64,000 bases of DNA, taken from JAXHUM01 sp034189325 (GTDB lineage Bacteria; Desulfobacterota; DSM-4660; Desulfatiglandales; Desulfatiglandaceae). The position numbers were made by a program, and so were the translations under genes. Positions 1 to 9,405 of this stretch are shown here, in pieces. The notes beneath the pieces were generated by a model. That model made no database searches, was not told the DNA's origin, and saw nothing but the letters and a program-made list of their open reading frames with translations. Where the stretch lies: assembly GCA_034189325.1 (NCBI GenBank), contig JAXHUM010000116.1, positions 62,001-126,000 of the forward strand. Direction: 5' to 3'. Position 1 is the first letter of the stretch. Each line of letters starts with the position of its first letter.

Positions 1-2480
1 TATTTCGCAAGGTCACCGGCCCTTTGGAAGCGATGTTCAGGGTCTTTTTTGAGGATCTTATTAATGAGTTGTTCGCACGGTTTTATGACCCTGGGATTTA
101 CAGCTTTTGGAGAAGGGTGTATTACCTGAGTGATCTGGTAGAGCAGTTCTGTAAGGGTTTTGCCCCGAAAGGGGAGCTGCCCCGTCAAGAGTTGATAAAA
201 AACGACCCCAAGTGAAAATATGTCCGATCGTCCGTCGATCTCACTCCCATTGATCTGCTCCGGTGACATGTAGTTTGGTGTTCCGAGGATGATCCCGCTC
301 TTGGTCTGGCTGGAAGAGACCGCTTTTGCAATGCCAAAATCTGTTACTTTGACATGGCCGTTACGTAAAAGCATGATATTTGCCGGTTTGATATCCCTGT
401 GGACAATACCCTGACGATGGGCGTAATCAAGAGCTTCGGCTGTTTCGGCGACGACATCAATGATCCTTCTCAAGGGCAGCAGCTTATTCTTCCGGCAGAA
501 GTTCTCCAGGTCCTTGCCATCTAAAAGCTCCATGGCCATATAGGTGAGTTCATAGTCCTCTCCAACATCAAAGATGGAGATAATAGAGGGGTGTGAAAGT
601 TTTCCAGCCAGTTCAGCCTCTTTAAAGAAGCGTTCCTTCACATCGATGACCTGCTTTTCATCAAAATCGTCGGAAAAACGTATGGTTTTGATGGCTATCT
701 CACGATTGATTTTGGGGTCTCGTGCCTTATAAAGAACCCCCATTGCCCCTTGGCCTAATTCAGCGAGGATCTCGTATCTTCCGACAGTCGGCTTTGTGCC
801 AAGCTCCTCTGCAATGGTGATTTTGTGTTCGGTTTTGCCTCGTTGGCCCGCAAAAGACATTTCCCCAGCCATTGCTTTCAGCTTTGGTAGCCTTTGGTCC
901 AGGTCTCTAAAACCTGCTCCTGCACGATGGATGTATTCATAAACGGATATGGCCTTATTGACCATCCTCTTGCGCTCAAAATCAAGTCCCAGATTATAGA
1001 CGACATCTTTCATCGCATCGTCGAGTGGACATTTCCTGAACTTTTCGAAGGCGAGGTCTAAGAGTCCTTGACTCTGAAAGCTGAGGCCGAGCATCCGATT
1101 CGTTTCAATGCTTTCTCTGGAAGAGAGAACCAGTGATTTTTCAGAGGCTATAATGTCTTTGACCCAGAAGACCAGGTGGGTGATTATGAGGGAGGCACAT
1201 ATGTAGGAAACCTTAAACCATATGTCAAAGGCCGTAAAAAGAGCCACGCCCGCAAAAAAAACAAACAGAAGCGCAGCCCCTACCACGGCGGAACGTGAGA
1301 AATAGTCCCATTGAGGCAGGAGAAAGGCGAAGCCGATGGTGAGTATGAGGACAATGATTGCCTCCAGATATGCCATTGTCCCTGGGCGTTTGATGAAGCG
1401 TCCGGCCATAAGACCTTCAATGACATTGGCCGTGAGTTCAACCCTGGGCATTTCAGGATCAACCGGTGTGTCTATTGCCGCACCCTCTTCTTCAGCCGTA
1501 AAGCCGACGAGTACAATCTTGTCTTCAAACACGGCCGGGACTTTCTTGACTTTTAGGATGTCGACAAATGAATAATACGGGAAAGACTTCTTGGCACCCT
1601 TAAATTTGACAAAAATCTCCCCATCCATTGTTGGAATGGTTGTTTGATCAAAATTGATTTGCCGATTCTGGATAACCACCTGTTCCGGGTACTTATTCAT
1701 GTAGTCTAGGGCAAGTCTAAGCGGCATGGACGGGATGGTATGCCCTCTATAATTTATGAAGGGCAGGTGGGCCTGTCCAACCATTTTAATATTCGGCGAT
1801 GGGTTGATGTGCCCAAGACCTCGTGCATATTCGGCCATCTCCGAAAAGGGCGCACTCAGCTGGTTGACGGAACTCCGGTCCGCAAGGTTTCTGTCTGAAT
1901 AAACCGATTTCAGCATGCTTTTCTGCAGATAAGAATCAGGGGGTATCACAAGGTCCGTATCATATTGTCCGAATTTTCCCAGGACCGGGAGAACAATATT
2001 CCCCGATTCTCGAACAATCTGAGAAAGTGTTTTATCGCTGTCAAGCCTCTTTTCAATCTTATTTAGATTCTCCAGAACCCACTTATAGGCGTCCTTCTCG
2101 ACACTCTCTTCCTGACGTTGGGAGACGATTTCAATAAGCTTCCTCATTTCTACCAGGCCCTGGTTCTGTTCCTTGTGAGTGAAAAGAAGGTCCAGCCCGA
2201 TGAGTTTGGCACCATTGGCCTTTAGAATCCCTATCATTTCAGCAATCAATTGTCGGGGCCAGGGCCAAGGTCCAAGCTGTTTAATGCTTTTCTCGTCGAT
2301 GTTGACGATAGCAATCTTATTGTCTCCTCCCGCACCAGGAAGATCCAGGCGCATATGAATCCCGTAAATGATTCTTTCCATTCCTTCTAATAATGGAAAG
2401 CCCCTAAAAGAGAGAAGGATGAAACATACTGCAATAAATAGACTGATGAGAAGATTTGTTCTCTTGAGGAGATTTTTCAT
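1..2480 (-). CDS. CHASE2 domain serine/threonine protein kinase, 3' end cut by window
   Basis: Membrane receptor-like Ser/Thr kinase; about 826 residues are visible and the C-terminus lies outside the window. It starts at ATG 2480 with a short N-terminal hydrophobic segment. An extracytoplasmic CHASE2 sensor follows (about residues 25-335; 'IAIVNIDEKSI', 'LGPWPWPR'), then about three membrane helices (355-440) and a linker. The cytoplasmic kinase domain begins near residue 565 with a glycine-rich loop (LGQGAMG). All catalytic elements are seen: Lys598 in IAIK, HRDIKPAN with Asp696, and DFG with Asp714. It should phosphorylate Ser/Thr of partner proteins in response to a periplasmic signal; the ligand is unknown. 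It is divergent from the pilus ATPase gene at 2905 and lies near an FHA protein (7723-9405), a possible phospho-reader. A paralogue at 57245 lacks the catalytic residues. Confidence 0.93.
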   Translation of the reverse strand, partial: MKNLLKRTNLLISLFIAVCFILLSFRGFPLLEGMERIIYGIHMRLDLPGAGGDNKIAIVNIDEKSIKQLGPWPWPRQLIAEMIGILKANGAKLIGLDLLFTHKEQNQGLVEMRKLIEIVSQRQEESVEKDAYKWVLENLNKIEKRLDSDKTLSQIVRESGNIVLPVLGKFGQYDTDLVIPPDSYLQKSMLKSVYSDRNLADRSSVNQLSAPFSEMAEYARGLGHINPSPNIKMVGQAHLPFINYRGHTIPSMPLRLALDYMNKYPEQVVIQNRQINFDQTTIPTMDGEIFVKFKGAKKSFPYYSFVDILKVKKVPAVFEDKIVLVGFTAEEEGAAIDTPVDPEMPRVELTANVIEGLMAGRFIKRPGTMAYLEAIIVLILTIGFAFLLPQWDYFSRSAVVGAALLFVFFAGVALFTAFDIWFKVSYICASLIITHLVFWVKDIIASEKSLVLSSRESIETNRMLGLSFQSQGLLDLAFEKFRKCPLDDAMKDVVYNLGLDFERKRMVNKAISVYEYIHRAGAGFRDLDQRLPKLKAMAGEMSFAGQRGKTEHKITIAEELGTKPTVGRYEILAELGQGAMGVLYKARDPKINREIAIKTIRFSDDFDEKQVIDVKERFFKEAELAGKLSHPSIISIFDVGEDYELTYMAMELLDGKDLENFCRKNKLLPLRRIIDVVAETAEALDYAHRQGIVHRDIKPANIMLLRNGHVKVTDFGIAKAVSSSQTKSGIILGTPNYMSPEQINGSEIDGRSDIFSLGVVFYQLLTGQLPFRGKTLTELLYQITQVIHPSPKAVNPRVIKPCEQLINKILKKDPEHRFQRAGDLAK

Positions 2481-2904
2481 TCGCTATGCTTTTGCGGAAC
2501 TTGTTTTGCCAAGGTCTCTAACCACCGGGAGAAGAGATGAGCCATTAGTCTGCGTTAGGGATATCAAGTAATGTTTAATGAAATTATGGTATCAGCGCAT
2601 CTGACTTATGTCAAAGAAAAATCAGTGAATTCCCGTTTATGTAAGTTTAATGAAGGCCGTTTTATCACTTTCAGAAGAGACGTCTGTTGTTGACGGCAGC
2701 CTATTTTTCTTGAAAGAGATAGGGCACCATGTTAAAATATCTACTTAAGATAATTTTGTCAAGATAATCGGTTGCTTAACAACTAAGCGTTGGCCCATTT
2801 CAATCAATTTTGTCCTAACAGGTCCTGTTTTCAAAGAGGTAGGATTTGTTCCTTATGAATAAGAGCGATCGCAAAGACAGGCGGGAGTACTAAAAGGAAG
2901 TGTG
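2481..2904. other. Divergent intergenic region between CHASE2 kinase and pilus ATPase
   Basis: No convincing gene. AT-rich, and it must hold promoters for both divergent genes. A perfect dyad, AACAGG-T-CCTGTT, lies at 2817-2829, about 75 bases before the ATPase start, and could be an operator. The 12-codon frame 2855-2893 (ATG to TAA) just before the ATPase is too short to call. Confidence 0.4.
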
Positions 2905-4812
2905 ATGGTAAGACAGGCCTCAAAAGACAAAAAAAATCTTGTCGATAGGCGACGACTCGGTGAACTTCTCGTAGAAACCGGGCTTTTGAGTCGTCGTGGG
3001 CTTAAAGAGGCCCTGGAGTCCCAAAAAAGTAAGGGTAAGAGACTGGGCACCATACTGATAGAAATGGGTCTCATATCGGAACAGGAGATGGCCTTCGCCT
3101 TGGCCATGCAGCTTAAGATCCCGTTTGTCGATCTGGAAGATCATCCGATTGCTCCGGATGTCCTCGAGTCGATCCCCGAGGCGGCCTGTAGAAAATTTCG
3201 ATGCATTCCTATACAGAAACAGGACAATGTCCTCCGTGTCTCAATGGCCGATCCCCTCGACCTCAATATGATGAAGGAGTTGCAGTTTATAACCGGCTTG
3301 AATGTGCATCCCGCTATTTCGACAGCCACTCAAATCTTGGATCAAATTCAGTCTTACTACCATCCCGAACACTCCGTGGCCGATGTAACCGATAAGTTGG
3401 CCCAAGAGGATTTTTTGGAGTTTTATCCTGAAGAGGAAGAGATTGATGAAGAGGAGGTCATAGATAACTTCCAGGATTCGCCTTTTGTTAAAATGGTCGA
3501 TCTCCTCATCAAAAACGCCATTAAAAAGGGGGCAAGCGATATTCATATTGAGGCCCAAGAGAAGGATGTCAGGGTGAGAAATCGTGTTGATGGTGTGCTC
3601 CAAGATGCTATCAGACTTCCAAAATGGACTCAGCCTATCATAGTCTCTCGCATTAAGGTCTTGGGTGGGATGGATATCGCTGAGAAGAGACTCCCTCAGG
3701 ATGGCAGGATCAAGGTCAGGACTAAGAGGTCTCCGGTCGATTTGAGGGTCTCGACCCTCCCGACCTTTTACGGCGAGAAGGCCGTTATTCGGATTTTGAA
3801 CAAAGATGCGGTCTCTCTTTCCCTCGATGAAATCGGATTTGGTGAGCAGAATCTCTCTCTGTTGAGGAACTTTATCCGGAGACCTCAAGGGATGATCTTG
3901 ATCACCGGACCTACAGGGAGCGGGAAGACATCGACCCTTTACGGGTGCCTGAGAGAAATCAGATCCGAAGAGGTCAATGTTATTACCGTCGAAGACCCTG
4001 TAGAATACGAAATGTCCGGTATCAACCAGGTACAGATCAATGAAAAGGTGGGCCTGACTTTTCCCTATATTCTCCGCTCCATTTTGAGACAGGACCCTAA
4101 TGTGGTTATGGTTGGTGAGATAAGAGATCAGGAGACCGCTGAAATAGCCCTTCAGGCCTCTCTGACCGGACATTTGGTTCTTTCAACTTTACACACCAAT
4201 GATGCCCCCTCAGCCGTCACGCGACTCGTTGATATTGGAATTCCGGAATACCTTATTTCATCGGCAGTCGTTGGTGTCATTGCTCAGAGGCTTGTCCGGG
4301 TCATCTGCCAGGATTGCAAAGAGGAATATGTTCCGAACCCGGAACTGCTTTCCCGGTTAAGCATGAATGAAGAAGAACTCCCATTTAAGTTTTATAGAGG
4401 TGCCGGATGTGCCCTTTGTGGCGATACAGGATTCAAGGGTCGGACCTGCATCGAAGAAGTCATGGTTATGGGGTATAAGCTCAGAGAGCTAATCCAGTCA
4501 GGCGCAAGTGTTGATACCATTAGAGACGCGGCAGTGGTCACAGGCATGACAACTCTGGGTTACAGTGGTATGGAGAAAGTCCGGAGGGGTATCACCTCTA
4601 TTGAAGAGGTCCTGAGGGCGGTTTACCAGAAGGAAGAGTTGACGACGGTGTGCTCTCATTGTGGAAAGTCTGTGAGTGTTGATTTCAAAGATTGCCCTTT
4701 CTGTCAAAGGCCGTTGATCCCCACTTGCACGTCCTGCAAAAGGATTGTACAGCCGGACTGGGTTGTCTGTCCCTATTGTAGGAATGACTTGAGGTCCAAC
4801 CCTCAACCTTGA
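2905..4812 (+). CDS. GspE/PilB-type assembly ATPase with MshEN c-di-GMP domain and C-terminal double zinc ribbon
   Basis: Hexameric motor ATPase of type IV pilus assembly or type II secretion, acting at the cytoplasmic face of the inner membrane; 635 residues. The N-terminal MshEN domain has two 24-residue repeats of the RLGxxL..GL......L..AL..Q kind, at residues 17-40 and 46-69, separated by exactly five residues. This is the layout known for c-di-GMP binding in MshE. Walker A is GPTGSGKT at about 335, and the Walker B/Asp-box region is VVMVGEIRDQETAEIA. The usual tetracysteine site (CQDC...CALC) is present. Unusually, residues 583-627 add four CxxC pairs, a double zinc ribbon not found in standard PilB. 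ATG 2905 is preferred over GTG 2902 because AGGAAG lies four bases upstream of it. No PilC, PilQ or PilMNOP gene is near. Confidence 0.93.
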   Translation: MVRQASKDKKNLVDRRRLGELLVETGLLSRRGLKEALESQKSKGKRLGTILIEMGLISEQEMAFALAMQLKIPFVDLEDHPIAPDVLESIPEAACRKFRCIPIQKQDNVLRVSMADPLDLNMMKELQFITGLNVHPAISTATQILDQIQSYYHPEHSVADVTDKLAQEDFLEFYPEEEEIDEEEVIDNFQDSPFVKMVDLLIKNAIKKGASDIHIEAQEKDVRVRNRVDGVLQDAIRLPKWTQPIIVSRIKVLGGMDIAEKRLPQDGRIKVRTKRSPVDLRVSTLPTFYGEKAVIRILNKDAVSLSLDEIGFGEQNLSLLRNFIRRPQGMILITGPTGSGKTSTLYGCLREIRSEEVNVITVEDPVEYEMSGINQVQINEKVGLTFPYILRSILRQDPNVVMVGEIRDQETAEIALQASLTGHLVLSTLHTNDAPSAVTRLVDIGIPEYLISSAVVGVIAQRLVRVICQDCKEEYVPNPELLSRLSMNEEELPFKFYRGAGCALCGDTGFKGRTCIEEVMVMGYKLRELIQSGASVDTIRDAAVVTGMTTLGYSGMEKVRRGITSIEEVLRAVYQKEELTTVCSHCGKSVSVDFKDCPFCQRPLIPTCTSCKRIVQPDWVVCPYCRNDLRSNPQP

Positions 4813-5039
4813 TGTCTCTAAAGGTGGTATCTCCCTGAGGCAAAGAGATAGATAATCAGTCTGATGGTCTGTAGGATCGAAGGCTCTAAAGAGAAACAAA
4901 CTGCCGGTCCTCCTTTTTCGATCGATGTTTGGATGGGGTGGATCCAAAAAAAATGGAGAGTTACCAGCTCACAGTGTGATAAGCCTGGATAGGGCATAGT
5001 GACAATGAGAAGGGTCTAATGTTCGAGGTTAGAGAGTAG

Positions 5040-5633
5040 ATGCAGTGTAAAAATCATCCAGATCGAAAGGCGGAGTATTTTTGTGACAGCTGCAATACCC
5101 CAATCTGCAGTGATTGCGCAGAAGAAGTTAGGCCGGGAGTACAGAGATGTTTTCAATGCGCCATGCTTCACTCTGTTTCGGAAGTCGGATCCGATATGTT
5201 GGACAGGCGCGATAAGGCATCTAAAAAAAAGGCAACCAAAAAGAAGTGGGGCCCATTTCAATATTTTCTCATCCTCTCATCCGTCTTGATCGCCGTGATG
5301 TGGGGGGTGATATTATTCGGAGGTGAACCACCTCCTCAGCGCACCGTTGATTTTGCCAAAAAGGGACGGATACTGCTTTTTATGGTTGACGGAGCCTTAA
5401 AGCGATTCGCCCATTATGAAGGGAACTTATATCCCGATAAGCTCATTGAGCTTATCCCCAAGTATCTCTATTTCAGAGAGTCGGAAATAGCTTATTTAGA
5501 CAGGCTGTCCTACACAAAGGATTCTCGTAAAGGATACCTCCTTTCTCTATCGAACCCGAAAGCGAAAGGAATGAATCTTATCCTTTCGGCAAAGGGGATT
5601 GAACACAAGGCCTTATCAAATGAGGGGGATTGA
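5040..5633 (+). CDS. B-box zinc finger single-pass membrane protein with pilin-like extracytoplasmic half
   Basis: 197 residues, family not named. Residues 3-40 hold a B-box-like zinc-binding pattern (Cys3, His6, Cys15, Cys18, Cys23, Cys26, Cys37, Cys40). A basic Lys-rich stretch follows, then one membrane helix at about 73-95. The C-terminal 100 residues should lie outside the cytoplasm. Their text (a helix followed by 'YPDKLIELIPKYL' and 'LDRLSYTKD') resembles the globular part of GspG-like pseudopilins, but no prepilin cleavage motif precedes the helix. Its TGA directly abuts the GTG of the pilin gene at 5634, so the two are translationally coupled. A role as adaptor or minor component of the pilus machine, with its zinc module facing the zinc-ribbon ATPase, is an inference. 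Confidence 0.75.
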   Translation: MQCKNHPDRKAEYFCDSCNTPICSDCAEEVRPGVQRCFQCAMLHSVSEVGSDMLDRRDKASKKKATKKKWGPFQYFLILSSVLIAVMWGVILFGGEPPPQRTVDFAKKGRILLFMVDGALKRFAHYEGNLYPDKLIELIPKYLYFRESEIAYLDRLSYTKDSRKGYLLSLSNPKAKGMNLILSAKGIEHKALSNEGD

Positions 5634-6089
5634 GTGAAGCAACAAAAGGGATTCACCCTTATTGAGTTAATGATCGTTATTGTCATACTGGGGATCCTGG
5701 CGGCAACAGCCGTTCCTGCTTACAGGACATATGTCCAGCGGGCCAAGGGCACGGAAGCGAAGGTTATGATGAAGCAGATCCTTGAGGCCCAGATCATGTA
5801 TCTTTTTGAGAATTACACCTTTTTCCCACCGGCTCCGGGCGATACTCTTATTATTGCCCATGATGATCCCCCAAACGCACCTGCGATCGGTCAGGTCAAG
5901 GCAGCACTCAATATCTATATTCCTGTGGGTCATAGACTTGACTATACGATTCAGAATATGCCGGGACCGCCCTCGGACTCCTGCATGGTGACCATCAACG
6001 CCCCTTTAAACTCACGTCCTATCTTTAGTGACGGCACCACCAGTATCACCGGGATAGCTTATGAAGATGGAAAGATAGAAATTTTTTAG
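5634..6089 (+). CDS. Type IV pilin (PilA-like)
   Basis: 151-residue prepilin, the subunit of a type IV pilus or pseudopilus. The leader is only six residues (MKQQKG) and is followed by the processing and methylation motif G|FTLIEL with Glu5 of the mature chain. The hydrophobic helix (MIVIVILGILAATAVPAY) both anchors and packs the subunit. The globular domain is short, Pro-rich and of low similarity to well-known pilins; it has a single Cys, so no disulfide loop. The start is GTG at 5634, immediately after the stop of the B-box gene. A prepilin peptidase must be encoded elsewhere. Confidence 0.9.
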   Translation: MKQQKGFTLIELMIVIVILGILAATAVPAYRTYVQRAKGTEAKVMMKQILEAQIMYLFENYTFFPPAPGDTLIIAHDDPPNAPAIGQVKAALNIYIPVGHRLDYTIQNMPGPPSDSCMVTINAPLNSRPIFSDGTTSITGIAYEDGKIEIF

Positions 6090-6136
6090 GGACCGCATTT
6101 CTCGAAATACTGATGGTTTCCGGATAACGGTCTTTT

Positions 6137-6155
6137 GCCCATGAATGGGCCTTTT
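6137..6155 (+). terminator. Possible weak terminator after pilin gene
   Basis: GCCCA-TGAA-TGGGC hairpin followed by CTTTT, about 50 bases after the pilin stop. The T run is short, so read-through into the PAS gene is likely. Confidence 0.35.
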
Positions 6156-6183
6156 GAATCAGATACATAAAGATTGATGCGTA

Positions 6184-7677
6184 ATGAATTTGAGACAGCT
6201 TTTTCAAGCCTTCCTGAACGGTGGAACAGTTATTACCGATTCTGATAGTTTAAGGAAAACCCGAGCCCTTAATCTATTTGAAATCGGTTTTGTTATTGCC
6301 ACCATCTTTTTGGGCCTGTTTTATTATTCCATACATGCCTTTCTTCTTTTTCATGCCTGTCTGGCAGCGTCTTTTCTGGGTGTCACGGCAATAATTCTTT
6401 TGAGGATAACGAAAAAGCCGGAACTCATCGGGAATTATGCTGTCTTTATCCTGTGGGCCCTGCTGATTATTATCAGATGGAACAACGGCGGTGTCTCTGC
6501 AACCGGGCTGACACTCCTGTCATGGATATGGAATGGGGTCCTGATCCTTCTTGCTATCTTCCTGGCCGGATATATGTGGGGGACAATCTGGGCATGTTTA
6601 GTCTTTATCGAAAGCGGCATTGCTATTTTTCTCCTGAATAGGGGGTATCTTTTCAATAACTTGATACCCCTAGAGATTACAGCGGTTTATTCTCTTGGTT
6701 TTTATCTCGTGGGACTGGCCGCCATCCTTTTCTTTGCTTTCATGTTTGAAAGTGACAGAGAAGAGGCCCTGGAACGGGAACAGATGAAGGTGAAGATGTT
6801 GAGGGAATCCAAGAGATATCTTGAAGAGATCCTTAAGAGATCTCCCATTCCTACCTTTGTTTTGGACAACAAGCACCGTGTTGTCCAGTGGAATAGAGGT
6901 TGTGAGGAGATCAGCGGCATACGGTCGAAGGATATCCTGGGCAGACCTGTGTGGGAAGGATTTCTGTCGGATGGTAAGGCTAGCCTTGCAGACAGAATAC
7001 TTGATTACCCGAATTCTCTTCCAACCGGACATGAGGAGTTTATCGCCTCGAGCACGGATACAGGATGTTTTACCGTGGAAACCCGGCTACCCTACCAGAA
7101 AGAGGGAGTGGAGGCTATCATTAATACCGCACCGATTGTAGATGGCTCAGGCAGGATTATAGGGGCGATTCAGACTATCCAGGATGTGAGTAAGAACGAA
7201 AAACCTCACAGGGACGATCGAGCGAGCGGAGTATCCCCCGCATTCAATATCGATTCCAGGGGTAAGATATCCAGTTGGAACAGGGCCTGTGAGACACATT
7301 TCGGTTACGCCTCCTCCCAGATGGTAGGGAAAAGCCCATTGGTCCTGGTATCAAAGGCTTATCGAGAGAAGTTCAGGAAGACAATCTTTCGTGTGTTCAA
7401 GGGAGAATCGATCAAGGGAAGGGAATGGCAATACGATACCGGTACAGGAGGATATGTCGACATTGTTGCTGATGTCGAACCGATTCAGGACTCCTCCGGG
7501 AAGATTCAAGCCTGTATGGTAATAAGTACGGATATTACCGATCTTAAGATGAGGCAGAGGAAGGTGGAGGCTTACGCTGCAGAGTGCAAGAAAAGACTGA
7601 GAAACATGACCGATGAATATCACCTCCTAAAAAAGAACATAGCCTCTTTTATACGGAAGGAGGACCATCCGGAATGA
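6184..7677 (+). CDS. Integral membrane PAS sensor protein without output domain
   Basis: 497 residues. About six hydrophobic helices fill residues 28-190. A charged coiled linker follows (REEALEREQMKVKMLRESKR), then two PAS domains at about 215-330 and 345-465. Each has a recognisable PAS core ('VLDNKHRVVQWNRGCEEISG' and 'IDSRGKISSWNRACETHFG') and a C-terminal PAC-like end (IIGAIQTIQDVS; CMVISTDITDL). The chain ends in a short coiled segment with no histidine kinase, GGDEF, EAL or methyl-accepting domain. It is likely a signal-sensing partner that works through protein contacts. It follows the pilin gene in the same direction, and co-transcription is possible. Confidence 0.85.
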   Translation: MNLRQLFQAFLNGGTVITDSDSLRKTRALNLFEIGFVIATIFLGLFYYSIHAFLLFHACLAASFLGVTAIILLRITKKPELIGNYAVFILWALLIIIRWNNGGVSATGLTLLSWIWNGVLILLAIFLAGYMWGTIWACLVFIESGIAIFLLNRGYLFNNLIPLEITAVYSLGFYLVGLAAILFFAFMFESDREEALEREQMKVKMLRESKRYLEEILKRSPIPTFVLDNKHRVVQWNRGCEEISGIRSKDILGRPVWEGFLSDGKASLADRILDYPNSLPTGHEEFIASSTDTGCFTVETRLPYQKEGVEAIINTAPIVDGSGRIIGAIQTIQDVSKNEKPHRDDRASGVSPAFNIDSRGKISSWNRACETHFGYASSQMVGKSPLVLVSKAYREKFRKTIFRVFKGESIKGREWQYDTGTGGYVDIVADVEPIQDSSGKIQACMVISTDITDLKMRQRKVEAYAAECKKRLRNMTDEYHLLKKNIASFIRKEDHPE

Positions 7678-7722
7678 TAATCGTCATGGTAGAGCCTTGG
7701 CATTGCTCCCAGGTGTCGAGGC

Positions 7723-9405
7723 TTATTGCTGTTCCACCACTTCATAAACCATGATGTCTTTGCTTTTCCCCTTGACCTTCCTTGCTCCCAGAACCTGAAT
7801 GTTGAATCTGTTTTTTACAAGTTTGTATGTTTCCTCGCCGATAGCAATACCGTTCGGCCTGGCAATCGATTCAAGCCTTGAAGCCAGGTTCACAGGGTCT
7901 CCTATGACCGTATACTCCATCCTTTTTGGAGAGCCGATATTCCCCGCAAGGATTCGCCCGGTATTGATGCCGATACGAATGTCAAATCTCCACTCCTTCC
8001 TCGTTAATTCCATCATGCTTCTCAGGCGCTTTCTGATTTCAAGGGCAGCACGCACAGCCCTTTCCGCATGGTCATCCGTTTCCATAGGCACCCCGAAAAC
8101 AGCCATCAAACCGTCTCCAATGTATTTATCGAGGGTGCCGTCATGAGCGAATATGATGTCGGTAGTCCGAGAAAAATAACGGTTTAGCAGTATATTTACC
8201 TCACGAGGAGGCATGGTCTCAGAGAGCGTCGTAAAACCGATTATATCGGTGAAGAGAACGGTTGCCGTCACCTCCTTTGGTTCCATCATGTCGTCCTGTG
8301 CGTCTTGTCCGCCCTTCATGATCATCTCAATGACCTGTGGGGAATGAAATCTCTCCAATCGGTCTCGGAAACGTTCCTCTTCACGGATCTGCTCGTTCAA
8401 GGCCGCCTGTTCCAGGACCATTGCCGCCTGGCTGCCTATAGCTTTCAGCAGTTCAAGATCGTCCTGTTTGAACTGATTGTCAAATCTTACGCTGTTCAAC
8501 TGTATGGCCCCGATTATTTTGTCTTTCCTCCACAGAGGAACGCATATGGCCGACTTGATCTTCTGAATCATGACGCTCTTGGCCCCGTCCAGTCTGGAAT
8601 CGGCCATTGCATTGGAGGTCAGGAGAGCAACCCTATCTCGCATAACCTTATCGATAATCGTTCGACTTGCCTTGATTTCTCTCCGGGCGGTTTTGCGTCC
8701 ATCTCTGTATTTAACGACAACAGGAATAAGCTGATTTCCCTTTGAACCTCCGGCAATGACCAAAAAACCATCATCAGCATCAATGACCATGAAGATGAGA
8801 TCCATGATCTTCTTGAGAAGTTCTCTAAAGTCATGGATCTGGTGCAATTGTCGACTTATCTCGTAGAGGACAAAGAGGACTTTGTTGCTTCTGGCGAGGT
8901 TAAAAAGATACTCCTGGGTCTCAAATGCCCCCTGCTCCGGGGAATTGTCCTGGTGATTTTCCCTGCGTTCCAGCTTGTCACTCAAAGAGTACAGGAGTTC
9001 ACTGGATTGTCCCTGGCCTTTGAGGGGACTGCTTTGAATGATCTGCTGCCCTTCCCTTTCGCGATCATTGTCAACGGAAAGGACCACGGAGTCACCCTCA
9101 TCTTCTGAGGGAGTGTCTGATCCGGTGAGAAAGGTCAGTTTAACCAAGCCGATCTGGATGGCGTCGTTATTCTTCAGACGGCTGCTTGCAATCGGCTCTC
9201 CATTAAGCTTGGTGCCGTTATAACTGCCTAGATCAGAAATCATATACCCATTTTTTTGTTTCGAGATTGAGGTATGGCGTCGGGAGACTGTATTTTCAGA
9301 GAGGACCAAATCGTTGTCTTTGCTACGGCCGATCGTTATCCTTTCTTTGGAAAAGGGAAACGTGAAGATTTGACCGTCGTTTTTCACAATATAGAGAGCG
9401 GGCAT
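7723..9405 (-). CDS. FHA-GAF-class III adenylate/guanylate cyclase
   Basis: Soluble signalling enzyme of about 560 residues. The N-terminal FHA domain (about 1-90; GRSKDND, SRRHTSI, GSYNGTKLNG) should bind phosphothreonine. A GAF domain spans about 190-335, followed by a helical linker (REEERFRDRLERFHS). A C-terminal class III cyclase catalytic domain spans about 375-560. Both metal-binding aspartates are seen (VLFTDIIGFT; KYIGDGLMAVFG), with RIGINTGRILAGNIGS and DPVNLASRLE near the active site. It makes cAMP or cGMP from ATP or GTP; which one cannot be decided by eye. ATG 9405 is chosen over the upstream TTG 9456 because GGGGAAG lies eight bases before it. It converges with the PAS gene; the nearby Ser/Thr kinase could supply the FHA ligand (inference). 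Confidence 0.92.
   Translation of the reverse strand: MPALYIVKNDGQIFTFPFSKERITIGRSKDNDLVLSENTVSRRHTSISKQKNGYMISDLGSYNGTKLNGEPIASSRLKNNDAIQIGLVKLTFLTGSDTPSEDEGDSVVLSVDNDREREGQQIIQSSPLKGQGQSSELLYSLSDKLERRENHQDNSPEQGAFETQEYLFNLARSNKVLFVLYEISRQLHQIHDFRELLKKIMDLIFMVIDADDGFLVIAGGSKGNQLIPVVVKYRDGRKTARREIKASRTIIDKVMRDRVALLTSNAMADSRLDGAKSVMIQKIKSAICVPLWRKDKIIGAIQLNSVRFDNQFKQDDLELLKAIGSQAAMVLEQAALNEQIREEERFRDRLERFHSPQVIEMIMKGGQDAQDDMMEPKEVTATVLFTDIIGFTTLSETMPPREVNILLNRYFSRTTDIIFAHDGTLDKYIGDGLMAVFGVPMETDDHAERAVRAALEIRKRLRSMMELTRKEWRFDIRIGINTGRILAGNIGSPKRMEYTVIGDPVNLASRLESIARPNGIAIGEETYKLVKNRFNIQVLGARKVKGKSKDIMVYEVVEQQ

Noticed and set aside
2855..2893. 12-codon frame (MNKSDRKDRREY) just upstream of the pilus ATPase
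   Set aside because: Too short, with no regulatory codon pattern and no attenuator hairpin behind it; chance is the simpler explanation.
3241..4173. 310-codon minus-strand frame opposite the pilus ATPase
   Set aside because: The plus strand encodes Walker motifs and zinc ligands throughout; the antisense reading has no recognisable domain.
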